64,000 nt of DNA from Lepidurus packardi (GCA_023053545.1 JAKZAN010000001.1:3678565-3742564), one strand, 5' to 3'. Positions 41,767 to 56,700 are shown, counted from the first letter of the stretch. Numbers and translations are program-made. Notes: generated by a model not told the origin, from the sequence alone.

Positions 41767-44700
41767 AACCGTACCTTGGCATTAATGGAGGAGGTTTAGA
41801 CTCGTAGGTAGATTTCTTCTCTCGTCTACAGTCTTCGTAAGGAGGTAAGGGCGAACGTAATTGGTCGCGAACCCATCGTTGTTGACGTCGTAATTGCAAT
41901 GTCGTGGCTTCCCTGTCGGGACAGTAGACATCTGCTGGTAGAAATGTGACATTTATGAGTTCAGAAAGCTTGTGGTTTTTTCAATGTACTCTCATTGTCC
42001 TCCTAAACGACGCTAGAAATTCGACTTTCGAACTGTTTATCTCTTAAATTAGCGCTTCTTTCCCAATTAGGTCTTCTTTCCCAATGCTTACGATAAACAG
42101 TATACCATGCGCGGCGTGGCTTAACGCTGCGGTAAACAAGCCTGAGCAAAACCATGCAAAGCCACTAGAAAGCAGCGTTTTTGGCGTATTCTCAGTAAAT
42201 AGCGTTTGTTTACTATTGTAAGTTATTAAAGGGCGTTCTTAATTCTTTTTCAACTCTGCTCTGCGATTGGCAACCAGTTCTTTACCAGTTTTGGATGTAA
42301 AAATGTAACTTCTCAGAAGTAAATAAAGTGGGCATATTTTTATGATTGTTAGGATATGAAAAGTATTTTCACCTTCTAGGCTGTTGACACCAGGGTTAGG
42401 TGACATGGACTTTTTACCATAATAATCTGAGCTTTTGTGCATTTCAAGCATTTCCGGTTCAGAATTTGCCGAGTTCCATGTACCGACGTCGCTGAGTACC
42501 GGTTGGAGTGTAAATGTAGCATAAGGCATCACTTCCTCGTCTGTTTGTTATCGAGAAAAGGAAAAGGATACGAAATTGAAATTCTCGGAGAAAATTAATA
42601 ATTCAAGGACAGAAGGATTATTTAGTACCGTCGTAATCCATGGTAGATGAACGTTTGCGGAGGGATAACGGAGAATAATGGCACGAAGGAGTCGTCAAAG
42701 GTTGACGACTTTGTCGATTCCTTTCTACTTGCGCCGACAATGTACTCATCGATTGTCCTTTGTTTGCGTCCTCGTCCACCCAACGCCTAGAAAAAAAAAC
42801 TCTAATCGGTAATCGTCCATCATTTTAGTCATCTTTGTAATTCTTACGATTCTAAAAGAAAAGGCGCATTTCAATGCGCACTGGTTTGCACCAGGGCCAC
42901 ACTGGGGTGCACTAAACCATTTTTTTTTACCTTCTATGCAAAATGAAAACAATGGAAGCGATGCTACAGGTGACCAAGACTGCAGCAATTGCCACGCAAA
43001 TGACGACCAGAGTATCCCGAAAGGTCCAAGGGTTCACAGACGAGTTTTGGGTTTCGAAGGAGTCGATTAGGTACGATTTGGTAATGCCTAGGATCGGGAG
43101 AATTTTGTTAAAAGAAGTGAAAGTGAGAAATGTGAAATTTTTTTATGTGAAGGGGTCTTTCGTAGGCATACTAACCGTCTATAGTCGAGATTTCGTAATG
43201 GACCGAGCTGGCGCCAGCTTCGGAGAAAGCGGTGAGGCGAAATTGGTAGCGTTGTTGGCTTTTGATGTTAATCTTGAGCATCGGTTGGTCATTCGGATTT
43301 ACATTGGCTTCGACCAGCTCCCAGACCGCGTTGGCGAGGCTTAAAGGGCCCCGTTTCTCGACTTTTACGCCCATGATGGGACATCCATTATCCAGCCAGA
43401 AATCCACGTTGACGCGAACTTCGTCATCGTCCAATACTAGAAGTTCCTTTCCGGGTGTTAAGGGACCTGTGATTTTCAAACAGCTTTTCAATCTTTCTAT
43501 CTTTAAACGAACGCTTAAGTTTGGCAGAAATACAATGTTTTACAGAGAAATACAAAGCCATACAATTTTAGAAAAATCTCGGAGGTATAGAAGAGGGAAC
43601 CTTTGGCGAGTTTGAGAAAGATTCGAAGGCTAGATTGAAACATTGTTTTTGCTTTACCTGAGCCTCGGGTATTGACGAAAATTTGGGTAGGAGTACCCAT
43701 TCCCCAAAAGTTGGAAGCTTGGAACCAAACTTCGTAGCTTTGACCACAGCGTAAGCCCGATAAGTTTACTTGTTCCAGACTGCCATCTAAATTAAGCTCC
43801 TCCCACACTTCTTCCAGAATCCGGTACTTTAGCATGTACTCTAACCCGCCCAAAATAATTAGAAGAGAAAACATTGTGGTGTTTGGCCAAACTTGCGCAG
43901 AATTTTGAACTTCGTTGAATCTTTAGCTTAGTTGATAAAGTATAAGTTGGAACTTTGTATGTACCTGTGGCTCCAGTATTACCAGGCCACCCTAGAACGA
44001 TGGATGAACTACTCGACGATTTTATAGTCAAGGGTACTGGAGCAGGTACCGTTGCCGCAAGGACTGTGTACGTCACTATATCCTGTCCGTGAATATTTTG
44101 AGCGTGGCAGGAATAATCACCGACATCGGCTTTAGTGAAGCCTAGTTGACGAATATTTGAAGGCATTATACATATGAGACAAAGTATTATATTAATTAAC
44201 ATAAGAAAGTACTGAATAAATTTACCCGTTATTTTTAACCCAGCCGAGTCCGCTAGGAACTTCCCGCCCAAATTCAAAAATTTCCCGCCCAGCTTCCACG
44301 TGGTGGAAACCGTTAGGCCGACCGTTGGACATGCTAGATGGAGGTTTGTATTTAAAACGGCCCAAGTCTTTTGCGAAAGACTTAGAATTCGCGCAGGAAC
44401 TAATTCATTTTGGCTTAGTTAAACTCTTAGCAAGTTAATTAAAGTTGCTATAAATCACCTCTAGGGTTGGTGGTGTGCGTTATAATGCGACTGTTGTGCC
44501 CTGGACCGAGGCTAGATGACGCTGAAATCCAAAATTCGTAGCGCTGTGACTCTTTCAAACCGCCAAATTCCCAAGCTAGTTCCTGACCGTGGTAAACTCC
44601 ATAATCTTCCTAGAAATTACAACAGCAGATAACTTTCTGTCATAAGTAGTGCTATTAAAGTTACTAAAATTATTATTATTAACTTAAAAGCAATTAGGAA

Positions 44701-47700
44701 CAAGATTTTTTAAGAAAATATTGCATTTGAATTATCTTAATTTTAGAAGAAGCATTTTAAGTAAAATTCAGTTGGAGAAATAAAAGAAAAAGTAAAAGTT
44801 TTGGTGAGGTTTAGAGCGCCTTTGGACTGCACAAGTGCAGCACTCATGTGCACTGGATGGGTGGGGTACCGTCGCATCTTTGGGCTAAATATGATTTCAG
44901 GCATACCTGCTTGCCAGATTCCATGTCTCGGATGTAGACCGTGTACTTAATAATTAAACCATTAGGTTGCTCAGGGGGTAGCCAAACCAAGCGGATGGAG
45001 TCTGGTGAAGCCGTTACGGCTTTCAGGTCGCTAGGAGCGTTGGGCACTGAAAAGACAAATGAATTTGTTGCAGGGACAAGGTTACTTTACAAGTTTACAA
45101 GTTTGCTTGATTAAGGTTTGAAAAGCTTTTACCGTCATTTGCTGTGGCACAGATTACGGGGAAGGATAAAACTCCGTCACCTATTCGGTTGGCAGCAGCG
45201 ACGCGAACAGTGTAATTGGACCCTGCCTGCAGATTGGACACCAGAAGCTCGGAATTGGTGGTCCGGAGCAAAACATACTGATTGTGGTCACCTGAGTCAT
45301 ACAGTAGTTTAACAAAGAAAAAAACACCCAACTCCGAATTAAGTGAAAAATGTGATACAAAGGGAAGGATTAGCCTACTAATTAGACTCGACTGCCGGTA
45401 CAGTATCTTGTAGCCAGTAATGTAACCGTTCCGTAAGTGAGCTACCGGTGGTTGCCAAGTTAACCGTAATTCCCGTGAGGATTTAGAAGTGCAAGATATG
45501 CTTTCGGGCGCTCCTTCAGGGGCTATGAAACACACACATATTCGTAAGAAATTCGTAGAATATAATTCTAAGAAGAATTAGCCTAGCATAAAAAAAATGA
45601 GGAGGCGGGAAGCTTTTTATCGGTTATACCTGCTTCGGGAGTAGCAATAACAATAACTTCAGATTCTGGTCCCATTCCAGCAGCATTCGCTGCGCATACA
45701 GTGATCGTGTACTGCGTAGCTGGTGCCAGTTGAGTCAAACTGACGGAAAAGACTTTCATTTCAATCAGAGTTTTGGTCCAAGGCACGCTCTTCTGCCTAT
45801 TTACGGGGTGACTGCGATCCGAATATGACACCAGAAACCGAACCAGCTTCCCATGCCAACTGTCCATATGTGGAGCCTAAATGAATCACCCAGATTCAAA
45901 CATATCAAAACTGCAATTAAAATTGTCTAACCTGCCAAGTTAGCCGTAACTCCCTCGCAGATTTAACTTCCGCCATGAATTTCTGTGGAGGAGCCGAAGG
46001 TGCTGAATTGGAGGGATACAAAAAATTGTAATATTGTAGAAAGACACATAAAGTTTCACGGAAATTCAAAGAAGCTTTCTCAATTTCTTTATTCTTGTAA
46101 AAGTCTTTGTAACAAGAGCAAAGTATACCTTCTTCTAGTGTTTGGACCGTCAGGATAGAGCTGGGTTGGCTGCTCCAGCTCAATTCGTTGAACGCCCAGA
46201 CACGTGCTTGGTAAACGGAAGCGGGGAGTAACGGCTGCAGGACAAGATGACCGTCGCTGGGCACTGTCACGTTCCTAGCTGCATCCCAGTGTCCTTCCGC
46301 CAAGGGCTGGGGACCCAGTAACTTCATTTGGACCAGGTAATTTAAGGACACTGCTTCAGGAGCATTGGGAGGTGGATCCCAGGTGATTTTCACCCAGCGA
46401 CTCCCCCGTTCGATCCAATTCACTTTATCCACTTTCTTTAATACTTCTACAGAAAATGGACGAGAAACAGCGAAAGAAGACAGTAATTTCTTTAAAAAAA
46501 TTTTTGTCAGATGTTTTTTGTGCTTATTGTTGCTTTGGGGTGTTTTATCTAGTAGTGTGTTACCTTGTACCGTCACGTGGAATTCAGCTCGATCCGAGCC
46601 ATATGGATTACTAGCTTCACAAACATACGTGCCTGAGCTTCTTGCTTCCATATGCGTCAGTATCAACGTCGCCACTTTCTTACGACTCCATTCAGTAACG
46701 TTGAGTCGTGATCTTAAAAATTAACAACAACAACAACAACAATAATAATAAATCAGTAAACAATTTCACCGTTTCAAGGAATATTATGTAAATTTAGTGG
46801 AGGGAGAAGATCGTAAACTTATTTTCTTTCTGTCTAAATTTGCAAATTTTCTCGTAATTAGAATTAAGTATAATAAAATTGTGCGAATTTATTCGATAGA
46901 GAAATAAAATATGGGAAAATAGATTTTCAAAGCAAAAGAAATGGGACGTACGGAACTGGAGCTCCATTGGCGTGGATGAACTTGACATCTATGATTGGGT
47001 CACCAGTCACTTCACATGTCAGACGCACGTCACTACCAGCTTTTACTAAAACACGTTCGGGCAATGCTTGGATTCGCACAGGTTCTAAAAAAATAAAAAG
47101 TATTAGCGAAAAATGAATAATGACAAAATAAACTGAATTTTAGCGTTTTTAATTTGTTCGAAACACATTAATGACTATTCAAACTCTTAAGGTTGCTAAG
47201 ATTAAGGGCGCCTCTTTTGCCGGTAGAATGCGTTGGAGTATCTATTTTAACCTGCTTAACTCATGCGTACTGTCGAAGTGAAAACAGTACATTGAGCCAA
47301 TACTCCAGCGGTAAAGGTTACCTTTAGCTGGTTAGCTTTCCTAACGGTCTTGAATGTGCCTTGTTGACAAGTGAAAGAAGCTACAAATGAAAGGCCGCTA
47401 ACGGTAAAGTTTTGTCTCAATTGTTTTGACATTATCTAATATCGAAATATGTAATTAGCTGAAGAACTAAACTAAAGATATTTTGGAATTTCTAATGGTA
47501 AACCATGCAATCAGAACCAACAACAACAATCATAGCAAACAAACACCAAAAATACTAAACTAAAACCCCTAAACAAAACAAAAATGAACTAGGTAAATCT
47601 TACATTTTAGTTTATTAATGAATCTGGGAAGTTACTTGCAGAAACCTTTTACATCCAAAAGCAGATCCATATTTAAGTAGAAATACTCAAGTTCTTAGTG

Positions 47701-50700
47701 CCTAAGAAACTCTTAAAAGGGCAATAGCCACCAAAAAACAACTTTGTCTTATAAAAAGGAGTAAAAAATCTAGTTTCCAGTTCTATGTGTCTTTTTACCA
47801 TACGCGAAAGTAAAAACTGAGATATTTAAGAACATAAGAATCTAACATTAAAATCGGGCATTTTTGCCATTGGCCCAGCGCGGTCACGTGTCCCTGTGAC
47901 GTCACTATGGTGAACCACACCACATGGGCCCACCATAGACCCGTGTCTCGTGTATACAAGTGTCGAAGTGAGATCCCTAAACGAATAAAATCAAAAGGTT
48001 CGGACGAAAGCAAGTATGTTGATAGAAGCCGCATTCTAGAGGATAAGGGACGGAATCCCACGAGTTTTTTTACCATTCCTGTGCCAAAAAATTGAAGGTG
48101 CTCAGCCCTACCAGTTTCAGCCACAGAAGAAGCGGAAGCTTTCCAATGTAGCTGATTTGCCGGCAATGGGTGAGCCAATCGTAACCGAAAATTCTGTGTT
48201 TTTTGGTTACAAATTCTGTGTTTTTTGTTTGCACGAAAAGTGCTTGTGGCAACTATTGCATTATGTGGGCTATAATTACTTATAACTGTTACGTTTTAAG
48301 TAGTTTTGCTTGAAAGTAGCAATTCTTACATAATAAGGAACGTACATGTCATTATACTATTTGGTCTTGGTGATGACGTTGTCTTTTCACAATAGCGGAA
48401 GTTTTTTAGGTTTGGGTGCACTACGCAGCCCAGACATAATAGCCGGCCTATCAAACTTAGTATGCCTGCGTCTTAGTTGGCAACAAACTCCTACCACTAC
48501 ACTTTGCCCGAAATCCCATTGCTAACTGCCGATCTGTTCTCGAATTGACCTTCGGTGAAATGTTCACCGCAGAGATATATCCAAGCAGTTTTGGGTTCCA
48601 CAAAATCAGCCCTAATCCTTTGCACTTGCAAAACCCATTGCCGTCTTCTTGCTGCGTCTTTTGGGAAACTATAGTTTCCAACACCAGATTATAGATCCCT
48701 ACACCAGACCTTCCGCTGTTATTACAACCGTAAGCAACACAATAGCTACCACAATGTTTATAATTTGTCTTTGATGGCATCTTACTTGCCATATTTTCCA
48801 CTACAACTCACAAAGCACAGAGGAAAACTAACAACGCCAGTGCATAGCAAAGCACCCATAAGCCACACCTCTCATACTGTTCACAATAGTAACGTCACGA
48901 TTTTCGCGGGGTGAAAAAGGCCAAAACTTCGCAAGTCAAGAACTCGGGAACGGCTAGTGAGAAAAACTTAAAATTTTCTAAAATCTTAGAATAATGTGTA
49001 CGTTCTTAGAATAATGTGTACAATAAGAATATATCAGTGTATAAATATGCGGTGTTGAAGTCTATTGCTCTTTAACCAAAACGAAAACTCTTTCAAAATA
49101 AAATACTTAAAAAAGGTATGGAGATAAAAAGGAATTGGAGGAAAACTTACGGTGAATTTGCAATCGAATAGTCTTGCTCAAGTTAGCACCCACATTATTA
49201 CTGACTGAACAAACATAATATCCGTCGTCGGATAAAGAAACGGTCCGGATTTCCAAATCGCCTTGGGCAGAGATGCTAAAACGTGGCATTTCTTCAATAT
49301 TCTGTCCTGGAGCTGGGTTTCAGATAAAACCCAAAAATAAAAAGGGATTACAAAAAAGGACGAAAGATGAAAAAGAATAAAGGAACAGAATTAGCTTATA
49401 CACAAAAAACTCAATAAGAACCTAGTAGCACACCTTCATTTTTGGTCCAAGTTACACGCACTTCGGGTAATCCTTTAGCACGACAGGGTAAGGAAACAGT
49501 TTGACCTTCCACGACTGATACATCTTTTGGTTCTATCACCCATTTCGGCGGTACTGGCAGATATAATGAAATGTTTAAATTAAATGTGAAATGAAACTAT
49601 ATTTAGTTGTGTGAGTAAACATTTAGTTTTAAGATTTGTTTGTGGTATAAGAATGTGAGAGTGGGATTATTTTTATTTTTTAAGCTTTTACCTTTAACTT
49701 GTAAGAGAGCGCTATGACTAGACGTTGCGGCAGTATTACGTGCGGTACATGTGTACAACCCGCTGTGATCTGCCTGGAGCTTTTTGAAGACCAAAATGCT
49801 GTAGAAATCGGCCGTTTGGCTTTCCAGTGGTAAGCCAGACGGTAATGGTCGATTATCCTTGAACCACTCTATCACCATAGGCAAATCCCCGGAAGTGATG
49901 GAACACGTGACTTGAGTACGCCCATTCTCTTGCACAGACGGTGAAAAGTGGAAGGCTTCGATGACAGGAGGTTCTTTTTTTAATAAAAAATCTTAGTACA
50001 TTTTTTTAAGAAGTAATAAAGAGTGTTGTTGTTTTTATTTTTGGGAGGAAATAGAAGGTGAAAGTTGGAAAAGACTTTAGCTATTAAGTAGCATTGTCGA
50101 CGATTGTTATAAAAGGTCAACTTCTAGGTTCTAGCTCCTATGACAATCTTATTTTCGAATACGAGGTCAAATGACAAGATTTTTGGATTAAAGGAAGTAA
50201 TTTGAAGCCAAATAGGTCATGTAACGGTTAATTTGTATCATCTGAGGTCAAATCCCTTTAGATGTAGTCCAATCAATTAGCAAATAAGGTCAAACCGAAC
50301 CATACGAATTCAAATTCGGATAAACGAAGGTAAAGTGGTGTCATGCGAGGTCCACCAGTTAAATGTGAGATCAAAATCAGGAAAAAGAAGGTCGCATTTA
50401 GACAAGGTTAAGTCAACATCGATATTACGGAGTCAATTAAGGCTACAGCAAGTCAAGTGAGTTCAAGTTGTTATGTCAGGTTGAAAGCCTTCATGCGATG
50501 CCGAAACAGGTAAAACTGAGCTCAAACACAGTCATGTGAGGTTCCTAGATCTAAGTTATAACTTACTGGCAACGTGGACGTAGAAAGTACGGCTGGCCGC
50601 CGCTCCATGCGGCCCTTTGACTGTGCATGTGTAGGGTCCCGCGTCCTCGCTCCTGACGTCGCTGACTAGCACGCTGCCATTGGTCCACAGGGTGTGACGC

Positions 50701-53700
50701 GCTAGGAATTTGGCCTGAGCACCATTCTTGGCCCACTCGATGTTCACAACCGGGAATCCGCCGTACGGACAATGGAAGCTCAAGCTCTGCCCTTCCACGG
50801 CCGTTTTATTCGCCGACCACCGCACAAACACGGGCCCTTTTCATTATTGGTGGGAGGAAGAAATGTAGTGCGGGTTTTATGTGACTGTAGCATGTATATA
50901 CCATAAACGTTAAGTCGGGTGTGAAATCCAGCTTCGCCAGCACTATTGCGAGCATGACATCCATAAAGTCCACTATGCTCGCCTGTCAGGATGGAGATAT
51001 TTAAGAGACTCCGAATTTCCCCTTGGGGGCCACTCCAGCTCCAAATAGCTACCCTTTAAAAACCCATTGCGTTATGTAACACAAAACCATCTCCCCATGA
51101 AAATTTAGGGCAACATAACAGCAAACTATGCTCACACAGAAATGCTCTGCTTTTTCGTTCTTTTCATGGAGGACGAGAGCACAGACATAATATCGCAAAA
51201 AGTACTGCTTGACAGTGTACAAGTACGTACCTTCCGTCCGGGGAAACCGGGGGCAATACAGAATCGTCTAAAGACCAAGTAACTGTCGGCGGAGGACTTC
51301 CCGTAGCAATACAGAGCATTGTCAAGGAGGAGCCTGCCTGTAGTGTTTGCTCAGCAAAAGTGCGGACCAGACGTGGAGTTTCATCTAGATTAGATATATG
51401 CGGCATTATGTAGTAACGGGAGCGACAAGGAGACAAAGACAAGAAGAACATAAACATGAGTCGATCCAGGTTTCCCCTTAAAGTCTTGGTAGTTTTCCCC
51501 TAACTATCTTGCAAAACCCCCTTCTCTCCAAAATAAATATGCTTACTCTTAATCAGAAATGTACAAGCAGCAGTTCAAATTCCGGTGTTTTGGTGCAGAA
51601 TCAATTAAACGTGTCCCATAAATAAGAAATAGAGAGCGTCACCTAGCGATAATACAAGCAGATTCGCTTACCCTACAAGGGAATTAATACCGCAGCAAAT
51701 TTAGGCTTGACAACAATAGGTAGAAATAAATGGCAGACATTTTTTGATTTTATAAAGAAGAAAATGGAAATGACGGAATAGAGTTAAGGTGATAGAAACA
51801 AGGCATTTCAATTTCGTTCCAACTGAATATTGGAAAGACTGGAAAAAGTCCTTCTTAAGAAATAATATGCACAGTACCTCCAAGAGTGAGTTCTGCAGTA
51901 GCTTGAGCTTCCGTGTGAAGAATATTCCTAGCGAAGCATTGGTATACGCCAGCGTCATGCCGACTCACCTAGAAAGATATTTAAATTGCTTTAAATTTAT
52001 ATAGTAATAACAATTATAATTGATTTTGGTGTTTTCAAAAATTACGTAGTAGGAAAAACAAGATTCTGCAAGAAGACTTTAAGGAATAAGAAGAATTTTA
52101 TTAATCGTAGTTTGTATCGAAGAAGATAGATTTCTGCACAGAAGTTTCAAGTAATTTAGAACTAAACTCGAGAGAAACTAACTTGATCCCAAGATAATTG
52201 GCAGTACATTTTCTACGATTTTTCTGAAAGGGTTCTTATGATTTGAAAACGGGAAACTTTTGTGAAATTGACAGAAATATAATATTACTGTCATTATTTA
52301 AGACGCAGAGAATATTTATAGGAAAGAAAGGAGCAATGCCGTCTTTCTAATTAAAGTTTGCCAAATATCGAAGAAAGAGGTACATTAAATTTCATGAAAT
52401 CCAAATTTCATGGGGAGTAATTGTAGCAATGTTGCAACATTTTTTTTCGTTAATAAATTAACAACAGAAATGTTGCAGTACTTTAGTCGTAGAGACAAAG
52501 TAAAATGACTACCAATTAATTTTATCACTGTAGAATTTAGTAAGCCCACAACTGTTTTCTGCTTCGGCATCTTCAGAAATTTATGGAAATGCAATTCCGA
52601 AGGCCGTCACCGCGACACATCAATGTCACAATTACTGCGCTTCAGACATTTATTTGAATCAATTATGCCTTTTCTCCTTTATCGTTTTCTCCTTTCACCC
52701 CGTGTTGCCCACACCATTAAGACCCCCCTGGGCACTATTAAGAAAGACGGGAGAACTATTAATTTTCCTGGCAAATATGGCTTGAGAATTTCTATTGCTA
52801 ACATTACTTAAATATTATGAGGAAATGTGATCTCAGATTTTGTTCCATACAAATAGCTCGGAATTTTTTGCTCAGTACTGGTAATCAATATACTAGAAAT
52901 TTTGTCAGAATATTTTTTCAATATTTCTTCATTGTTGTAGACAAACAGAAATGTCATTCGAAACGATCTCAGTAAAATCTCTATTTTGAAAAGAAAATCG
53001 ACTTGTTGACAAAGCCGCACCGGAAGCATTTCTGCAAATTTGAGACAGATTCTTGAAGAAATATATCTAAATTTGAAGAAATATCGAAGCACGTTGAACA
53101 AAAAATTGATGTTCTCATACTTTGTGTTGTTCCATTGACTTGAGTATAAGCGATCCTAAAGGTTTCTTCCGGGTCAGAAGACATTTCTGCAGAAATTTGC
53201 CAAACTTGAAGAAATATAGAAAATTCTTCTTCCAGAACAAAAAAGTAACGAAATTTCCATAACACAGCTCACTCAAGTGGCTTAAAATAAAATAAACAAC
53301 CCTGAGTAAATTTCTTCAGGATCGGATTATTCTTCAAAGGCGCTAGAAATTCCTGCAGAAATCTCTCAATTTCTAGCCCTAGAAGAAATACACGAAATTG
53401 CAGCAACCTGACAACACAAACCTTCCATCAAAGGGTCTAAACTAGTAATACAGAAAGGTCTAAATGCCTTTTTTGGCGAGTAGTAATGGAAGCTAAAAGG
53501 GAGCAACTCACCGACAGTACTTGGAGCACCGAACCCGATGCAGGATCCGAAATGCGAACGTTGGGTCCGGGTTGCAATGCTAAGCCATTACGAAGCCATT
53601 TGAGTTCCGTGAAAGGTCCGCCCTCGACCGTACAATTGAAAAGGCCACTTTGTCCGACATTAACCGTCTGCAAAACACACAAAATGAGGGAGAAGACAAA

Positions 53701-56700
53701 CTCTGACGCTACTTGAAACTCGAGAGGGAGCAGAGAAACATCAATAATTCTTTCGCAGAAATAGAGGAAAAAATTATTTCACCCTCTACTGGAAAAAATA
53801 CTTAAAAAAATAAATACATAAGAAATTATACCTGTTGCGGTGGATGAATTCCAATGCGTAGAACAGAGACTACGGTCAACTGGATTTCCACGCTCTGCTC
53901 GCCAAAACCGTTGGTGACCAGACATCGATACTTGCCACTGTCGGAACGCTTAGCCTGACGAATCCAGACCCACGTGTGGCCCACCATTATGGAAGAGCTG
54001 CCGTCATCTACCAGTGGAAGCATCCCTTCCATGCGGAACCATCTTGGCGTGAAAATTACGATATTGATTTTAATTACTGTATGCCTATGTTTCTTTGCTG
54101 TTCTTTTCTAAAGGAAGTGTTTTTAAAATTTTTTTTTGGCTTTGGGTCTCGACCCAAAGCTAAAACTGATATTTTTGGGCTGCTTTTTCACAGTTTCTAA
54201 GCAACAAGCGGTAGGAAGTTTCTTACTGGAATCGAGGCAAAGGATACGCTTGAGCAGCACATGTCAGCATGACATCTTGTCCTTCGTGGATCGTGAGGCT
54301 TAGTGAATGCCTTTGGGTTAAGCGAGGAGCAACATTACCGGAAGCATCTAAAGATAACAATGGAATGTAATCAAGTTTTGCCTCCGGAAATAATTCAATC
54401 TGGGCTTCTGAAGGTCCTAGGCCAAATTATTTTGGGGAGGATGCTTTTCTTTATTTACCTGTCAAAACAAGTCTGCCAGGCGAACTTTCCACTTCCTGAC
54501 CTGTCAATCGATGGCGGATGATGCAACGGTATTTTCCTTCCGCATCCGAGCTTTGAACGTCATGAATATGCAAGTCTGTACCCACCATCGTCAGCTTTGG
54601 TGGTCGATTGCCTATTCAACCATAAACAAAATTACCTTTACCATCTTAGTATAACATTTTGGGGGACAATTTTGTAAAAAAATACTGTCCTGTCCTTTTC
54701 TGTAAAAAAAAATCTGCTCAAATTACTGTAATTCTAAATCAAAGAAAGAATTACGAATGTCCAACAATTCTATTTAGTTTTGCTTTTATGCCCTTATGTT
54801 TGTATGTCCTTGTGTCTTTTATGTCGTTGTGTCATTATGTCTTTTGTTAAACAGTTTAACCCTACTCTTTTAAGCAAAAGTATTCAGAAAAAACTAGACT
54901 GAAAAAAATATATAATTTTTGTCACCATTTCTGGCCACCACAGCTGCAAAAAGAAATCCGTTTTCATAAGTTTAACATGGTAGTAAAAGTAGATTCCAAC
55001 CATAATGTTCCAGCCATAAAAATTGATGGTCGGCGATAAAGACTTCCGTTAACGCCTCAGGCTACAATCCACAGACGCGATTTTTGTGTTTTTGGTTTCA
55101 AGGTGCTATATCCACTAAAAGATTTTTATTTTTGCGGAAATTCAAAAAACGATGGAAAGGCTCTAATCAATAAAATTTCCTAGATAACTTCCTCCATTTT
55201 CCCTTAGCTTTTAAAATTACCTTCCGGATCTGTTTTTGTAATCCTGAAACAAATTAAGTTATAAGTAGTGTCATTTTCGCCTGACAAATAAATCTTACTT
55301 GGTCTTCTTTAATTAAGTAAAAACGATCCTAACTTCCTAGTTAATGTAAGCAAATGCAACAAACAAAGGAAGATTAGTGAGTAATTTAAATTGAAGGTTC
55401 TCCAGAATGGGTAATTTTTTTGACGTTTTAAAACTCGTGTGACAGAGAGTTAGCGGCATTTCTTATTTACACATTGTTTTCCATCCTTATTTTTGAAAGC
55501 AAGTTTTAAAAGGTAAGAAAATTTTACAAACTTGAATGAAAGTAAATATAACAACGCGTTCTCGGATTTAGTAACCAATGTATGTAACGTATCCTGGAAT
55601 CCAAATGACACTGGTGTGTCACTGTCAAACAATGAATTTGTCTTTTTTCAGCTAGTGGTGTGAAAAAAAGTGCAAATTTTAGCGATCTCATCAACGAAAG
55701 TTGACGAAAATCGTTAATCTATCCTAAGCTATCTAACTTAATAACCTATCTTAACCTAACCTAACCTAATGCATTTCTAAACCAACTATCAATTTTTAGC
55801 TCGAGTGACACCAAGTTTGTCATTCTTTTTCCGGAGAACGTTTTGCAACAATAGTACACACTATTGTCTTTCTTTTTTTTTATCTCCGAGCTCCGAAGCT
55901 GGAGAACCTGTTGAAATATAAACATCACGAGGGTAACGTCATCTCTTAAGCTAATAAACAACAATTATCAAAATCAAGCATCCATGCTTAAAGTTAACAA
56001 AAGGACCTTTATCTTTAAATTTTTACTTACGTGGCCAGATACTTCCACTAGATACCAGAACGATCCCATTCTTGCTCCATGAAGTAACTAGAATATTATC
56101 TCTTAACCCGGAACCCACATTACAGTGCAGGACGGCCGTATTGCCTCGCAGAACGTACGCGTCAAATACTTGCGCACTCCATTCCTGCACCACCACTAGA
56201 GGAAGACGCAAACGCACAGTCATTACAACAATAATTTAGTAGATAAAAAAAGAAATAAAGTAAAAGTTATTTCTATCCCTGTTCTTGGAAACTACAAAGG
56301 TCATGTAGGAAAAGTGGGGAAGACATTTCTTTTATTACGGGCCACGGAGGACATGGAGCTTTTGAGAGGAGATGAAACGAAACGTACCAAAAAAAAAGAA
56401 GAAAAGGAAGATTTAATGTGCTCATTTCTATTCGTGCACATGGTTCTCCACACTATAAGACTTATATAACGCAACCAAACACCCGGATTTTCGAAAGAAC
56501 AGAAAAAACGAAAAGTGTAGAGAAAAAAGTGGGACAGCAAGCAGCGGAAGCTTTTCTCTGCGGCGGAAGAAAACACACTACTTTTCATCCTATTACTGTG
56601 GCAGTAATTTCTCTTTCTCTCTCTTTCTCTGCTCCTGTTTCCTTCTTAGAAAGGCAAAACAAATGTGAAGCCAAACATTCTTGTAAGGCATTCCAAGCGG

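Noticed and set aside
40483-41768. Several overlapping plus- and minus-strand frames of 85-181 codons between lipase and Dscam
   Set aside because: None shows a known domain, they overlap each other in antisense, and they do not connect through splice sites.
55761-55964. Minus frame with an Ig-like ending (NSVYYCCKTFSGK), perhaps an alternative Dscam Ig2 exon
   Set aside because: Its phase does not fit the exon 4 donor, it has no convincing donor of its own, and the true Ig2 second half is at 54459-54611 in the right phase.
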